64,000 nt of DNA from Nageia nagi (Eukaryota; Pinophyta). Position 1 is the first letter of the stretch. Every line of letters starts with the position of its first letter. This document shows positions 11,397 through 22,445 of the stretch, piece by piece. Below the pieces are notes generated by a model, which saw only the letters and a program-made list of their open reading frames with translations, was not told the DNA's origin and searched no databases. The translations under genes were made by a program, and so were the position numbers. Where the stretch lies: contig JBITNC010000001.1 in the NCBI GenBank assembly GCA_050084985.1, positions 4,154,001 through 4,218,000 on the forward strand, read 5' to 3'.

Positions 11397-11410
11397 TCTG
11401 ATGCTAAATT
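11397..11410 (-). other. Possible primer-binding site of a lost minus-strand element
   Basis: On the minus strand this reads TTTAGCATCAGAGCTTG, close to the tRNA-Met primer-binding site common in plant LTR elements (TGGTATCAGAGC). No coding relic flanks it on the left and no LTR pair was found, so it may be chance. Confidence 0.25.
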
Positions 11411-12409
11411 ATAATTTGAAGTATTACCAAGCTTCAACAACTAATGTACATATAGATGTAACCTATTAGGAATTGAATAGGATCTAAATCCAAATCAAAA
11501 TTGAAGGGTCATCATGCTAAAATATTAAACCACTATAATCCCAAGTACAAAATTTTATTATCACTATGCTAATTAATAAGTGATAAACATGAAGGAATTT
11601 AATGTTCCATAGTTTGAATTCAAAATTTCATCTTGAATAGTATTCTCCTACCAATGGCTACTACTCCATGTTTTGGTTACTTATTGAATTTATTCTTGTT
11701 GTCGATGTTTACTTACTAGCATTTATTTCTATTGTAGGCATGTATTTGAGCTCTTAATGCTCATAATATAATATATCTATAATCAAATCTTCTTTAAATA
11801 TTGAGACATGGATGCCCATACCATTTTTCAAAATCCATTTATGTTTTACCTAATTTCCTAAGCGGATTGTGATCCATTAGATTTCTTGGTATGTTAGATA
11901 CTCCATATTTTTCTTTCTATATATATAAGAGATATGTTTCCATTAAGGATATAATATTATTATTATACTATTATGCTACCATTTTAAGAACTCATAATAT
12001 AAAGTATTTCTTCTTCTCTACAACTCTAGTGTTTTTTATTCTATCATATTATTGAGAATTTATGTATCACTTTATCTCATTGTGTAAATGTATTGAAGCT
12101 ATTATATGGTATTTTATATAATTAATTTTTATATTTTAGTTATTAGTTATCAATCAAATTCCTTTTTTGTGCTTTTGTTTGTGAGATATTATGGTTTGTC
12201 TTGTTGTTTCCCATATCAAGTCTTAGAAAACTTTAAACGTTAATGCCTTTGACTTAGCTCTTATTCCTTGTGATCTCCTTGCTAAAATCATGTCCAACCA
12301 AATCTTCCTCCTTGCACTTATTGAATCTATCATAACATATGATACTTAGCCATTTTAAATCTTTATCTTCAAAATTGGTTGTGTATCAATATTCCTATAT
12401 GCTTTTCCT

Positions 12410-12860
12410 GCTCATTGGGTGCTTTTTCATACCTTATCAATCCTTATTTGAACTTGTGTTGATGTCACCTCTCTTACTTATCCAACACTCAATGTATTTT
12501 ACTATACCTTGGCCCAGACTTTGAACATCTAATATCATCATTATTCATAAACCAATTTTCTTACTGATACTCCATAGGCCTTTAGCTAATATCACCTTAA
12601 TTTATCACTCGATGCTCAATGTATTTCACCTAGCCTTGGCTTAGAACTCCCATAACTAACATCATCTCCACCAGTGCCCAATTTTGTGTTCATTTACCTT
12701 TTATCAATCCCCTATAACTCTTTGGTTGACATCACCACTCTCATCACTTGACACTTAATGTTTTTCATCCTCATTAAATTTCCTAGGCTCTTTACCTCCT
12801 TTTTCTAATATCATCATCATTTAATGCCCAAAATTGCATTTAAAGGATCTCTCCTTGACC
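12410..12860 (+). repeat. Degenerate tandem repeat, period about 130 bp
   Basis: Three related units share the order TTATCAATCC, then TGAYRTCACC, then an ACTCAATGTATTTYAC block. The CACC blocks fall near 12465, 12590 and 12730. They are strongly diverged with indels, and no coding potential is seen. Confidence 0.45.
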
Positions 12861-13470
12861 ATGATTACATCATCATTTGAGAACATTCAAATTCATAATT
12901 TGAAGGCCTGTATTAAGGCATTAAGCCTTAAAATATTCAAAACATGGTGAATCAACTCAGAACCCAACCTTTAGGAACTTAGCTGAAGGATTTGAAGAGC
13001 TCTAATAACTTCTAGAGAATCATGGCTACATGGGATCTGATGATATGAAGAATCTATATTGAAATTTGATGATGGTATAAGATTGGTAAACTACTTTTCA
13101 TGTTGGTGATACAAGAATGTAGTTCTATGAAGATTGGAAACATCATTAAAATTAACTTACATAAAATATGTATATTTTTATTTGGTAAGATAAAACTCAT
13201 CAAGAGCTTTCTAGTGAAAGGTTTAATGGGTGAATCAAAGAATTATGTCCATAATTCTAGATTTTTGTTTTTTTATTTGGCTACTATAGCACATACTCAT
13301 TCCCATCATAATATTTTTTTTATAAAAATATTTAAATTCTTAGGCCTAGTAGCCAACCTTTCTATACATATTTTAACATATTAACCTTCATTTTGTATCT
13401 TATTTTAGCACTTTTTCCTTGAACTTATAAAATTAAAAAATAATATTTCCTAAATAGTCAATTATAGTTC

Positions 13471-13473
13471 TAT

Positions 13474-13530
<57 letters not shown>
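13471..13530. repeat. (TA)n microsatellite
   Basis: Nearly pure TA dinucleotide run of about 60 bp. A similar run lies directly left of the other copy of the 27-bp minisatellite (49870-49900), so it is part of that repeat family's structure. Confidence 0.95.
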
Positions 13531-13533
<3 letters not shown>

Positions 13534-13547
13534 CCCATTCTAGTTGG

Positions 13548-13713
13548 GCAAGTTGCATCCACTTCAACAATCGGGTAGGTTGCATCCACTTGTACAACTA
13601 GGTAGGTTGCATCCAATTCTATAGCTGGGTAGGTTGCATCCACTTCTATAATCAGGTAGGTTGCATCCACTTATATAGCTAGGTAGGTTGCATCCATTTC
13701 TGTAGTTACATAA
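13548..13713. repeat. 27-bp minisatellite, left half (6 units)
   Basis: Six units of 27 bp with GTTGCATCC starts at 13552, 13579, 13606, 13633, 13660 and 13687. The core AGGTTGCATCCACTT is conserved and about 10 bp of each unit vary. Because 27 is divisible by three, frames stay open on both strands (minus-strand VDATY repeats); there is no reason to think it is translated. The array is cut at 13713/13714 by the Copia element, and its right half resumes at 32067. CATAA at 13709-13713 is the left TSD. Confidence 0.95.
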
Positions 13714-14002
13714 TGAAAGGAGAGAGGAAAAATAAAGTTCCTCACCCAGGATGCATGATCTAAAAGAATATAACAAGATAATAGAAGATTACTCAAAAAG
13801 AATAAAATGATGGATAGATTAAACATAAGATACACTTTCTTAAATAGAAGTGAAATGAAAAATAACCATATGATCAAAAAAATGTTGATCATTAGATTAA
13901 AACAACCTAATAAATATGACAACTAAGCACACCTACTTGTGAACTTAAGATAATGTTAACCTAGATACCTAACTAGGTAATAAAGAAAATAATACTCTAA
14001 CA
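13714..14002 (-). repeat. 3' LTR of Copia C
   Basis: On the minus strand it runs TGTTAGAGTATTATTTTC to CTCTCCTTTCA, with TG and CA ends. It matches 20527-20782 and 32034-32066 in direct orientation over its whole length, with many substitutions but equal total length (289 bp). The divergence shows an old insertion. Confidence 0.92.
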
Positions 14003-14016
14003 TCCCCCACTTAAGT
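14003..14016 (-). other. Polypurine tract of Copia C
   Basis: The minus strand reads CTTAAGTGGGGGA directly before the TGTTAGAG start of the 3' LTR. It is the plus-strand primer site of the element. Confidence 0.85.
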
Positions 14017-14224
14017 AATAGTAGGTAAGAGTGTAGATAGCTAAGAAAAGATGAGTCCTAACAACTAGGCCTAATAAGGTACTCATGTACAAAATGGCTA
14101 TTACAAAAATGAAAAAACTCTCTTCTGTAGTGATGAAAAATCACATGGAAAAAAATCATCTTCAAGAAGAGAGAAAAAAAGAAAGAAAGGTGGAGAGGAA
14201 GGTATCCTCATCAACACCCCCCCA

Positions 14225-14720
14225 AGGATAACTTTCATGGCCCTAAGAAAGTCATACAAATAAATAAAGCATGGTGTAGCAAAGTGTTTCATGAAGATGT
14301 TCATGATCTATTGCTCTATAAGAATTTAATCCAAGCCAAGGATGCTATCTTGGATGAAATACATGTGCAACTTAATTTGCTTTGTACACTAATGATGAAT
14401 TGGATTGCACAAAATTTGAATCATGCTCTAAATTTTAGACCAAATAATAGTAGCTCGATGCTAGGGAAAACCAAACTCCTCCATCAACTATCGAAGCTAT
14501 AAAACCTCCTACAATAGCTTATTACTTCTTGCATAAAAAAGGCTATAGGAGAAGTGCCAAGATAAAACATGTAGCCAGAAGTAGATCAATGGTCATTAGA
14601 TGAACCAACCTAGTCAGAATTAGTATATCTAATCAACACTAGATCATCTCTCATATAATGTAGACCATAGTGTGTAGTGCCCCTCACATATCAAAGAATC
14701 CTCTTAGCTACCTACCAATG
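14225..14720 (-). pseudogene. Copia C RNase H and pol C-terminus, degenerate
   Basis: On the minus strand, successive frames show VRGTLHYGLHYMRDD, LIRYTNSD, STSGYMFYLGTSPIAFFYA, then ATTIW and IFMKHFATPCFIYLYDFLRA. These are RNase H blocks and the usual Copia end (T/MKHFA...LGxxxL). Multiple stops and shifts. The acidic DADW segment reads TNSD. Boundaries are approximate. Confidence 0.72.
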
Positions 14721-15400
14721 GGACTCATGAGGGGATTGAGAAAATCAATAAATGATCCCAACTACATATGAGATATCAGGTCAAGTATGAAGTATAGTAG
14801 ACTCCCAACCAACTATCAATACCTTTTAGTATCACATAGTGGTGTAGTGCAAGAGGAAGTAAGGTTTACATCATTATCTCTCCAAATATAGATAGTATGG
14901 TCTAACTAACATCGTATAAATATAGTAGAGAGAAGAAAAGTATTTGTATTATTATACCATGCCCAAGGTGCTTGCTTGAGGCCATAGAGGGATTTCCTAA
15001 GCCTACAAATAAGCAAAGAATCCTACATAAATCCAATGGGCTACTCTATGTAAATATCTTACTGTAAGTCTCCACAAAATAAGGAAATATTCACATCCAT
15101 ATGATAAATAGACCATCTATGAGATGCAACTAGAGAAAGAGCAAGGTGAACTGAGTCCATCTTAGCCACAGGGGTGAAGGTATCTTGAATAATAAATTCC
15201 ATTTACATGGAAAAACCCCTTAGCCACAAGTTGTGCCTTGTGCTTATATACATAACCATCAGTTGCATACTTGGTCTAATAAATACATTTACATCAAACC
15301 AACTTCCTTCCTAGAGGAAGGGGAATAAGCTCCCATGTCTCATTCCTTATTAAAGAGGAGTACTCTACTGCCATGAATGTGAGAGAATATCTATGGGTCA
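14721..15400 (-). pseudogene. Copia C reverse transcriptase, degenerate
   Basis: Minus-strand blocks: WELIPLPLGRKLVW, YATDGYVYKHKAQLVAKG, FHVNGIYYSRYLHPC, and the thumb-proximal LRKSLYGLKQAPWAWYNNT. These match Copia RT order. Frequent frameshifts separate the blocks, and no YVDD motif could be read. Not functional. Confidence 0.78.
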
Positions 15401-15883
15401 CTAGAAACTACCTAACCCCAACCCAGAACTAGTACAATAATGATGGGAGGGAGGTAGATCCTCAATGTATGGTATTGCATCCTTAAGTGTCAAATAATCC
15501 CATCTAGGCAAGGGAGGAAGATGAGGTGTAGTAGCAAGAGGAGTTGCAACATGTGAAGGAGGATAAATATATATAGAAAAGGAAATAATGATATAAGTAT
15601 CATCCACATCAACAAGAGGAGCATGTGAGTCATTCGAAGTGGAAGAATCAGAAAGATGCTTATAAAATTGAACATCCTTCCTAAAAATCACATCATGAGT
15701 GATAAGATGCAATAAATGATATGTGTTCACATCCTCATAGTAGCCAACAAAGATGAGTGGCCTACTTTTCTTATCCAAAGACTTACTATATAAATTTGGA
15801 ATATATGCCCAAGCATTACTACCAAAGATCCTAAAGTGAGAAGCATTTGGCTTTTTCTCATTCCAATCCTCTTTAGAAGTCAT
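15401..15883 (-). pseudogene. Copia C integrase C-terminal block and linker, open 160 codons
   Basis: Longest open frame of Copia C. It begins MTSKEDWNEKKPNASHFRIF, then GSNAWAYIPNLYSKSLDKKS and LIFVGYYEDVNTYHLLHL: the conserved block joining integrase to RT, in which a G-x-x-A-x-x-x-I-P motif and the F-V-G-Y motif are typical. A Pro/Ser/Thr-rich linker follows. It is a fragment of the polyprotein, not an independent gene; the Met is internal. Confidence 0.85.
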
Positions 15884-16520
15884 ATTTGAAATTGGTTGAT
15901 GTGATTTGCGATTCTAAATGTAGTTTGTACAATTGACTACATTTGCCTATTAGATAGGTGGGAGATCCCATAAATGCATCATGTTGTTGACCATTTCCTT
16001 CAATGTCATGTTATTTCTCTTTACCACTCCATGTTATTATGTAGTATGTAGTATAAATACTAATGTATAATGCCATAAGCTATAAGAAACTCTAAAAACT
16101 CATTGTTGAAATATTCCCCACCATTATCTGTGTGAAGCTTCTTAATGCCTGTGGAAGATTGATTCTCGACTAAGGCTTTGAAGCCTTGAAGTGAGAAAAT
16201 ACCTCATTTTTGTACTTAAGAAAATACACCCAAGTACATTTTGAGAAATCATTAATAAATGTGTGTATACTAATCTCCTATAAATGATCCATGGGGAAAG
16301 GTCATTAAGTCACTATGTACTAACTCCAAAGGTGTTGAAACATGATGAGCTCTACCTAAAGGGAAAGGATATTGATGTTGCTTGCCAAGAGAAAATCATG
16401 GAAAAACACCATTAGTATAAGACATCTTTGGCAATCTAGTGACTATATCATGAGTGTGAAGTTGTTGTAATTACCTATAGTTGAGGTGGCCAAACCTCTT
16501 ATGCCAAAGTTTTCTCATCA
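15884..16520 (-). pseudogene. Copia C GAG-pre-integrase and integrase core, degenerate
   Basis: Minus strand from the solo LTR edge: KLWHKRFGHLNYR (zinc-binding HH), HTHDIVTRLPKMSYTN, LVHSDLMTFP (first Asp), FINDFSKCTWVYFLKYKNEV, LHTDNGGEYFNNEFLEFL (second Asp, with GGEY) and MTLKEMVNNMMHL. The first two acidic residues survive. The QNGVAE segment is not legible, so the third cannot be confirmed. Stops are present. The domain is cut from the protease by the solo LTR insertion. Confidence 0.82.
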
Positions 16521-16704
16521 AATTTTGATCCAAAAATTTGGATCCCTTCAAGATTTAGTAATCTCCATTTTAGTGTGTTTAGTGTGTTCATCTTGTATTC
16601 AGCTTTTTGACGCTTCTTTCGGATCAAGAATCCGAGTTCGTATGTGAAAGTTATGGCATTTATACAGTTTGAGTATTTTGTAAAAAGAAAAAAAAAAATC
16701 AAAA

Positions 16705-17010
16705 TAGGCGGGACTCGCTCGCCACTGGAGGCCACGTCGGAGGTCAAGTCTGCATGGAAGTCAAAGCCCACATCGGAGGAGGAGTTAGGGCCAATGTGGA
16801 GGTGATAAGGTAGCCAACACCATTTGATCATGCCATTTGACTGCACGTTCTGCCACCTGCCTGCTTGCGTGCATGCTTACGCAACCCAGCCAAGCCAGCC
16901 AAAACCTGCCACGTCATTGTTTGACCAGTCAGCCTAGCCGCTGTTGATCGTTTGACTTCGTTCCAAGGCTGCCATGTGTCACCACCACAGTGCACCCACC
17001 CAGTTTTGAT
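16705..17010 (+). promoter_or_regulatory. CpG-richer block in the solo LTR, with bZIP/W-box-like words
   Basis: The richest GC pocket of the window. It holds CCACGTC near 16731 and again, as GCCACGTCATTG, near 16908 (ACGT-core words of the type bound by plant bZIP factors), followed by TTTGACC, a W-box-like word. It lies upstream of the LTR TATA box. This is consistent with a U3 enhancer, but function is inferred from motifs only. Confidence 0.4.
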
Positions 17011-17259
17011 TTATTTAACATTTTTTGGCATTTTGCTAAGGTTTTTGGTGATTTTTGATTCACCTAAGGTCTTATTATTGGGCTGAGTTTATTTTCAGAG
17101 AGCATTTTTTTTTTGTTTGGAGCTTGTTTGTGGGAGATTTTGGAAACCATTTGAGCTCAAATTTGACAGGAAGATCAAGGAGGATAATGGATATCTAAAA
17201 ATGTATTTTTTTCCAAATTTTAGAGCTATAATTCTCTCCAATTTTAGCTCCAAAAATTG

Positions 17260-17268
17260 TATAAAAAG
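17260..17268 (+). promoter_or_regulatory. TATA box of the Gypsy A LTR family (solo LTR)
   Basis: TATAAAAAG followed by GGAGCAAATTG. The same context recurs at 21490 and 31671 in the two Gypsy A LTRs (TATAAAGAGGGAGCAAATTG), so this TATA box is conserved across three copies. Confidence 0.65.
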
Positions 17269-17629
17269 GGAGCAAATTGTACAGGAGAGATTAGAAGGAG
17301 GATTTCGGGAATTGTTTCAGTTTTGTTGTGATTTTCAAAGCTGAGAGTGTTTTATGAATGTGAGAGGAGGTTTTGAAGGACCTTGGAGGCCTTGTAGAGT
17401 GATTCTCCCATTAATAGTAGAGAGCTTTTGAGCTAGATGTAGCCCACATTGGTGTGAACCAGGATAAATCTTGCTTGTCTCTTCTTTGGTGAATGCTTTT
17501 CTCTTCTCTGTGTTTACAAGTTTATTCCTGATTTTTCCTTATAAGCACTTAATGGTTTTAAGTGTGAATTGATTCATTTGAAGAGGTTAAATTTAAAGTT
17601 TTTAATCTTCTAGTTTATGGATCAAATTT

Positions 17630-18048
17630 GCATGAGTAACCAATCTTGTAGCAATAATGGAATCATTAAATCTCTCAAAGAAGTAGAGTCTAGAAGTATG
17701 ATCAACAACACCTAATGCAATGAGTGTATGTGGCTCTAGTAAACTATGGATTTCAAATACTTGAGTGAATGAAACAATTTTCCCCATACCAGAATGGTAA
17801 ATTTGATATACTAAAAGTAGATTAGTGATGATCTAAGAAATATAGAGTATATCATTGATGCATCCCCCATCAAGAATAATATCTCCCTTTTTATTGATTG
17901 AAATGAAGGAGGAATCACCAACCTTAATACGAGAGATAGAACTGGAAGCAAGAGATAAGGACTTCTTTGAAGAAGTCATGTGATGAGTAGCTCCTGAATC
18001 CATAACCCATTTGTTTGAAGAAAAATCTAATTTTATTTGAACATTCAA
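17630..18048 (-). pseudogene. Copia C protease, catalytic DSGA intact
   Basis: Minus-strand frame with KWVMDSGATHHMTSS, then RIKVGDSSFISINKKGDIIL and CINDILYIS. This is a Copia aspartic protease with its catalytic D-S-G retained (open 17833-18048). After a stop the frame resumes with GMGKIVSFTQVFEIHSLLE and RLYFFERFND (17602-17787), running into the solo LTR. Upstream it joins gag. Confidence 0.88.
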
Positions 18049-18054
18049 TGCTCT

Positions 18055-18930
18055 ACCCTAATCCTTATGAGCATTTTTGGGTGGCTCCTTCAGAATGAAA
18101 ATCTTATGTTTTTTAATGGCTTCTTCTAAAGAATGCATGAAATACCTTTCTAAAGTATGTCCAAGTGTACCATAAAAATCACAAGTAACATTGTATTTGG
18201 GTTTATTTTTCTTTTTGGAAGAATCATTTCTATTAGGTTTTGATTGTTTAGAAGGATTCTATTGTGAAGAAGTGGTATGAGGATAAGGCTTGGCCTTGCC
18301 CTTGCCTTTAGATGATAATGCAAAAAGTGCCTTGAGGAAGAGGATATCATCTCAAGAGTGGAAATTTTTGCTTCTTCCCTTGTGAGACGCTTATAAAGTT
18401 CTTCCAAACTAAGCATTACAAATTTGTTTGGTAAAGCATCCATAATAGAAAAGAAGATGGAAGCAAATACATGAAAAGGGCCTTTTAACTTTAATAAAAT
18501 AAAAAATGCATTCTTTCTCTTACTTATTTTTACCACTACCCTTCGACTATGTGTACAAATCCTTAAATTTAGTGAGAAAGTCTAGTATTATAGGAAAGTC
18601 ATCTGGTGATAAAGCTATGAGTTGGGCTTCAATATGCATAGACTGCATTGTATCAACCTTGCCAAACAAAGATTCCAACTTGTTCCAAGCTTCATGAGGT
18701 AAGGAAGTACCCTCAAGATGGAACCATATACTTTCACTCACATTAGCCTCAATTAGGTCCCATGCTTCTCCTTGTGATTTAGAAAAAGATAAACTTGCAT
18801 AATCTCCCTTAAAAGTGAATTTTTGTTCTTTTATTAGTGTGTTGAAACCTCTTTATGCAAGCAAAGTCAGTATTCGAGGTTTCCATAAATGATAGTTATG
18901 TGGTGTGAGTGGTTCCATTTTAAATGCAGA
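18055..18930 (-). pseudogene. Copia C gag, degenerate
   Basis: Minus strand: SIWFHLEGTSLPHEAWNKLE, SLFGKVDTMQSMHIEAQLI, LSPDDFPIILDFLTKFK. This is the UBN2-type Copia gag fold (W-x-x-L-x-x-x-F/Y). It continues through shifted frames to CDFYGTLGHTLERYF, a zinc knuckle in which the second and last Cys are lost. Basic Lys/Ser-rich stretches lie between. Frameshifts and stops prevent translation as one protein. Confidence 0.8.
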
Positions 18931-20526
18931 AGTAGAAGAGGACTCTATCTCAAAACAAAAAATAACCACAAGGGGTGCACTAAATCAGCACCAACACTAT
19001 CCCTGCCCTAAAAGAGCTTTTATTCACACTTTTACAAGATGAAAAAGTCAAAACTATGCTAGATCCCCTCAAAAAAATAAATTTTAGACCCTTTAATAGG
19101 GTTCCAAGAGGCAACACCCTTGGCATGCCACCCCTATCATGATACAAGGCTAAATTATTTTTGGAAGTGCTTAAAATGGGCGTTCTGAACTATGGAAGCG
19201 TCCAAAATTTTATAATAATGGCAAAAATTGAAAAATACCAATTTTGCAAATATTTCTCCTCCCTTTTACAACTTTGATGCTCCTTTGTAATTTAAAATCT
19301 ATAGGAAAAAAAATAAAATATTTAATACCTATGTTTAATTAACAAAAAAATAAAGGGCAGCTAATAAAATTAAATTGCAAAAACCCTAAAAATCAAATAG
19401 AGTATCTCCGCTACGGGTGGCTCGATGGAGGCAACTAGTGGCATAATAGAGGTGTTATGGTAGATTCAGGAGAGGCTCAATACCTTGAGAGATGCTGTTC
19501 ATGAGAGTGGCTATGAGTCCTTTATCAGGTATGCCAGGTGAGAGGTCTTTGCAAAATAGAAATGAAACTCGCACGATGAGAAAAAGCTGTGTGAGCTAAA
19601 CAACGACTTCAAAGAGGAAATCTATCATACAGAGAGTGGACACATGATGCATATTCTGTTATTAAAAAAGTAATGCGTAGATTGGAAAACTCAATGGAAG
19701 GTAATAAACATAGGCCACATATGGTCATTACAGATAAGGTACACCATTGAGGAGAGCGGGCTACGCAGTGGGTCTGACACCACTGGGATTTGAAGTTATA
19801 AGATCCGTGCAGGGATAACATCTTCTTGAAATCAGATCCAGTTGAGATCATTCATATCATAACCTTTAAATTCTCCCCATACAAGCTCGAGCCATGAAGG
19901 TGTACAAAGCATATGCAGTTCAGGTGAGTAGAGAGCCCACATGAGAGGTGTTCGGAGCGGAGATGAACTGGCCATCAAGAGAAGATTTCAAGTTACGATA
20001 TGATGAGATGTGCCAAAGAGGATACAAGGAGGGCCTCTAACTAGTGTAAGATATGATGAACGCTCGTAAAGTTTGCATGATGCACCAAAAGAGTGCGTGT
20101 GACTCAGGAGATGATGATGTTGCGGGTTGGGGAGGTATCCTTGAAAGGATAACAAATCCTCAATGAGTAGGTTCACATTTTACAGATCCGCCAATAGTAG
20201 TGAGGGGTGATAAATGTCATGGGAATCCAGAGAGACATAGATCTAGGCCATGTATAAGCGTAGTGAATAGGCCATGAGGATGCCAAAAAAAAAAGGAGAT
20301 CACGCCGCCTATGCAATCTTAAGATCTCATAAAGGAGAAGGCAAAAAAACTACATAATGTAATTCTACCAATAAATCTCTAATGTTGAAATGCTGGGAGA
20401 TATCAATACAAAGAGATGATCCACCATAATGGACACACTACACAACAAATAAAGCCTTTGGATGCCATTGGAATGCAAGCAAAGACTCAGGAATATATTT
20501 ACAAAACTCAACTTTCTTTAGTAGTA
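18931..20526 (-). other. Copia C 5' leader region, no gene seen
   Basis: About 1.6 kb between gag and the 5' LTR without a recognised domain. Short open frames (19609-19851 and 19988-20176, minus) show no family resemblance. No perfect tRNA-Met primer-binding site adjoins the LTR; the minus-strand TGGCATCCAAAGG about 50 bp inside is a weak candidate. Confidence 0.5.
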
Positions 20527-20782
20527 TAAAAGGAGGGAGGAAAATGAAATTCCTCGCCAAGATACAAGAGCTGAAAGAATATCACAAGAGCATAAAAGAT
20601 TAATCATAATGAATAAAATGATGTATGGATTAAACATAAGATGCACCTTACTTAAATAGCAAGTGAAATGAACAATAGCCATATGAGCAAACCAATTTTG
20701 ACTATCAGATTAAAACAACTTGATAAATATGATAACTAAGCACATCTACTAGTGAACTTAAGATAATATCAACCTAGATACC
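20527..20782 (-). repeat. 5' LTR of Copia C, part 1 (split by Gypsy A)
   Basis: Direct-repeat partner of 13714-13969. It ends at 20782 in GATACC, and the homologous sequence continues as TAACTAGGTAATAAAG at 32034. ATACC at 20778-20782 is the left copy of the Gypsy A TSD. Confidence 0.92.
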
Positions 20783-21855
20783 TGATCCAAAATTTGGATC
20801 TTCATAGTATTCAGATATTTCATGTTCAGTATGTTTCATGTATTCTATTCATCATCATATTTCCAACACTTGTTTTAGATTGAAAATCTGATTCAGTTTG
20901 AGGGGGATATGTGATTTCTAAGTTTGAGTATTTTTTTTTATTAAAAAATACAAGAGGCAAAAAAAGGAAAAATATTTTTTATGTTCCTATTTATGTTTAT
21001 TTTATTATATCATATTATGGAGCTCATTGTCCTCTTTATGAAACTTTTTATAGTTCATGAAACTAACTTCGTGATCAAAAGTTATTGCATTTTGAAGTAT
21101 GTAACTTTTTTTAATGAAATGGGGGTGTTTGGAAGGTTAGATTGCATGGGGGCATTTTGGAGGTTAGATTACAAGCTGACAAGTGGCACATTATGATTGG
21201 ATTCATCCCAAATATTGGTTTTTGCAAGTAATTTGATTTCTCTAAGGTGTTTTGAATATTTTAATCAGTTATAGCTCCTATTTTTGGGATGAGTATTATT
21301 TTGTAAACCTGTAGCACTCCAGAGAGTGTAAATTTACTTATTTGGAGGCTCTTTTAGGGAGATTGTTGTAACCAATTGAGCTCAAAATTCAAAAGTGGAT
21401 AATTGAGCTAAATGGGTACCTGAATATATATATATATATTTGTTATCTTCCTAGTTGTAACACATCCAAATTTGACTCCAAAAATTTGTATAAAGAGGGA
21501 GCAAATTGGACATGCTTAAATGAGGGATTTTTTTGGAGAGTTTAGTTCAATTTTGGAGGTGAATTTCATACCTAAAGATTGTATGTAAATGTGAGAAGAG
21601 GCTAGAGGATTATGGAGGTCTTTTTTGTACTTGAATTTCACCCATTTTGACAAGAGAGCTAAGATTGTTGGAGTAGTCCACACTGGGTGAACCAAAGTAA
21701 ATTTGCTTGTCTTTTATGTGTTTGAAGTTCTAATTCTTCTCTGATTTCACATTGATTTTTTTAAAATTTTCTTGCAAGCACTTGATTTAATTTAAGTTTG
21801 GGATGGTCTTAGTTGAGACTTAAAGTTAAAATTTAATTCTTAAAGTTATGGATTA
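20783..21855 (+). repeat. 5' LTR of Gypsy A (1073 bp)
   Basis: TGATCCAAAATTTGGATC to GTTATGGATTA (the terminal CA has become TA). It contains TATAAAGAG at 21490 and the block TGGGTGAACC near 21682. It pairs with 31001-32028 and the solo LTR. Indels account for the 45-bp length difference from the 3' LTR. Confidence 0.93.
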
Positions 21856-21858
21856 TGA

Positions 21859-21871
21859 TAGGTATTAGAGC
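21859..21871 (+). other. Primer-binding site of Gypsy A
   Basis: TAGGTATTAGAGC just after the 5' LTR, two mismatches from the tRNA-Met-type site TTGGTATCAGAGC. It would prime minus-strand synthesis. Confidence 0.85.
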
Positions 21872-22016
21872 AAGAGATTGAATAAGGATTAACATGTATT
21901 TTATGAGTTTTGTTGTTGGGTGTTTGGAAAATATTTTGCATGAATATCAGGTTGTAAAGTAAGAAAAGAGGAGAAGAAATTGTAGAAGGAGATTTTGAGA
22001 TTGATTCAAGGATTTG

Positions 22017-22426
22017 TGTTACGATGCTACAAATATGAAAAGAGAAATATTGCAGAAATGAAATGAATATTGATTTGAAATAGAAAAATGATAACTATCT
22101 TTTGGAAATAACAGAGCATGCATTGGTAAATAGAATATGAAATAGCATCAATAAGTAGATAAAGATAGGATTTTACTAAATAGTAATAGAATCATAGGTC
22201 GCTTCGAGGGGGCTATCTCTTTACAACTCTAAAGGTGGAAAAAAATGTTTAAGATGGATTTCTCCACACACTTCTATCTATTTATATTATACTAACCCTA
22301 ACCCTAATAGTAATGCAAAATTGAGCCTCGTCTTTACAATCATAATATTATGATTTACAATATAGATCGATAATTTAATAAAATACTAATACTAACACTA
22401 AAATGTTAAGATGTGGGATCCTAACA
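22017..22426 (-). repeat. 3' LTR of Gypsy B (410 bp)
   Basis: On the plus strand it runs TGTTACGATG to GGGATCCTAACA, with inverted TGTTA/TAACA ends. It aligns without gaps to 27619-28028. It contains the telomere-like word AACCCTAACCCTAA, shared by both LTRs. Confidence 0.96.
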
Positions 22427-22445
22427 TGCCACCCTTCTTAGGATG
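22427..22445 (-). other. Polypurine tract of Gypsy B
   Basis: The minus strand reads CATCCTAAGAAGGGTGGCA immediately before the TGTTAGGATC start of the 3' LTR. Confidence 0.8.

Larger units (their letters stand above)
8881..13470. other. Gene-free AT-rich stretch
   Basis: No coding relic or gene is recognised on either strand over about 4.6 kb. Weak internal structure is listed separately: TGCATCAA-word clusters, a primer-binding-site-like sequence near 11397, and a degenerate repeat near 12410-12860. Short open frames (for example 12339-12524 and 13100-13384) have T-rich composition and no family resemblance. Confidence 0.6.
16526..17624 (+). repeat. Solo LTR of the Gypsy A family (1099 bp) inside Copia C
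   Basis: Starts TGATCCAAAAATTTGGATC and ends TAGTTTATGGATCA, the same ends as the Gypsy A LTRs (20783-21855 and 31001-32028). It is flanked by a perfect 5-bp TSD, AATTT (16521-16525 and 17625-17629). No internal region is present, so it is the product of LTR-LTR recombination. The insertion lies between Copia C protease and GAG-pre-integrase. Unlike the two Gypsy A LTRs it carries a GC- and CpG-richer block at about 16705-17010. Confidence 0.95.

Noticed and set aside
13470-13776. Minus-strand open frames made of repeated VDATY blocks as a repeat protein gene
   Set aside because: The frames follow from the 27-bp period and stay open in more than one frame and at both loci. They run into a TA microsatellite and have no start context, so coding is not supported.
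22285-22310. Telomere-like AACCCTAACCCTAA run
   Set aside because: It occurs at the same place in both Gypsy B LTRs (also near 27895-27912), has only two units and is not the usual plant telomere heptamer, so it is LTR sequence and not an interstitial telomere.
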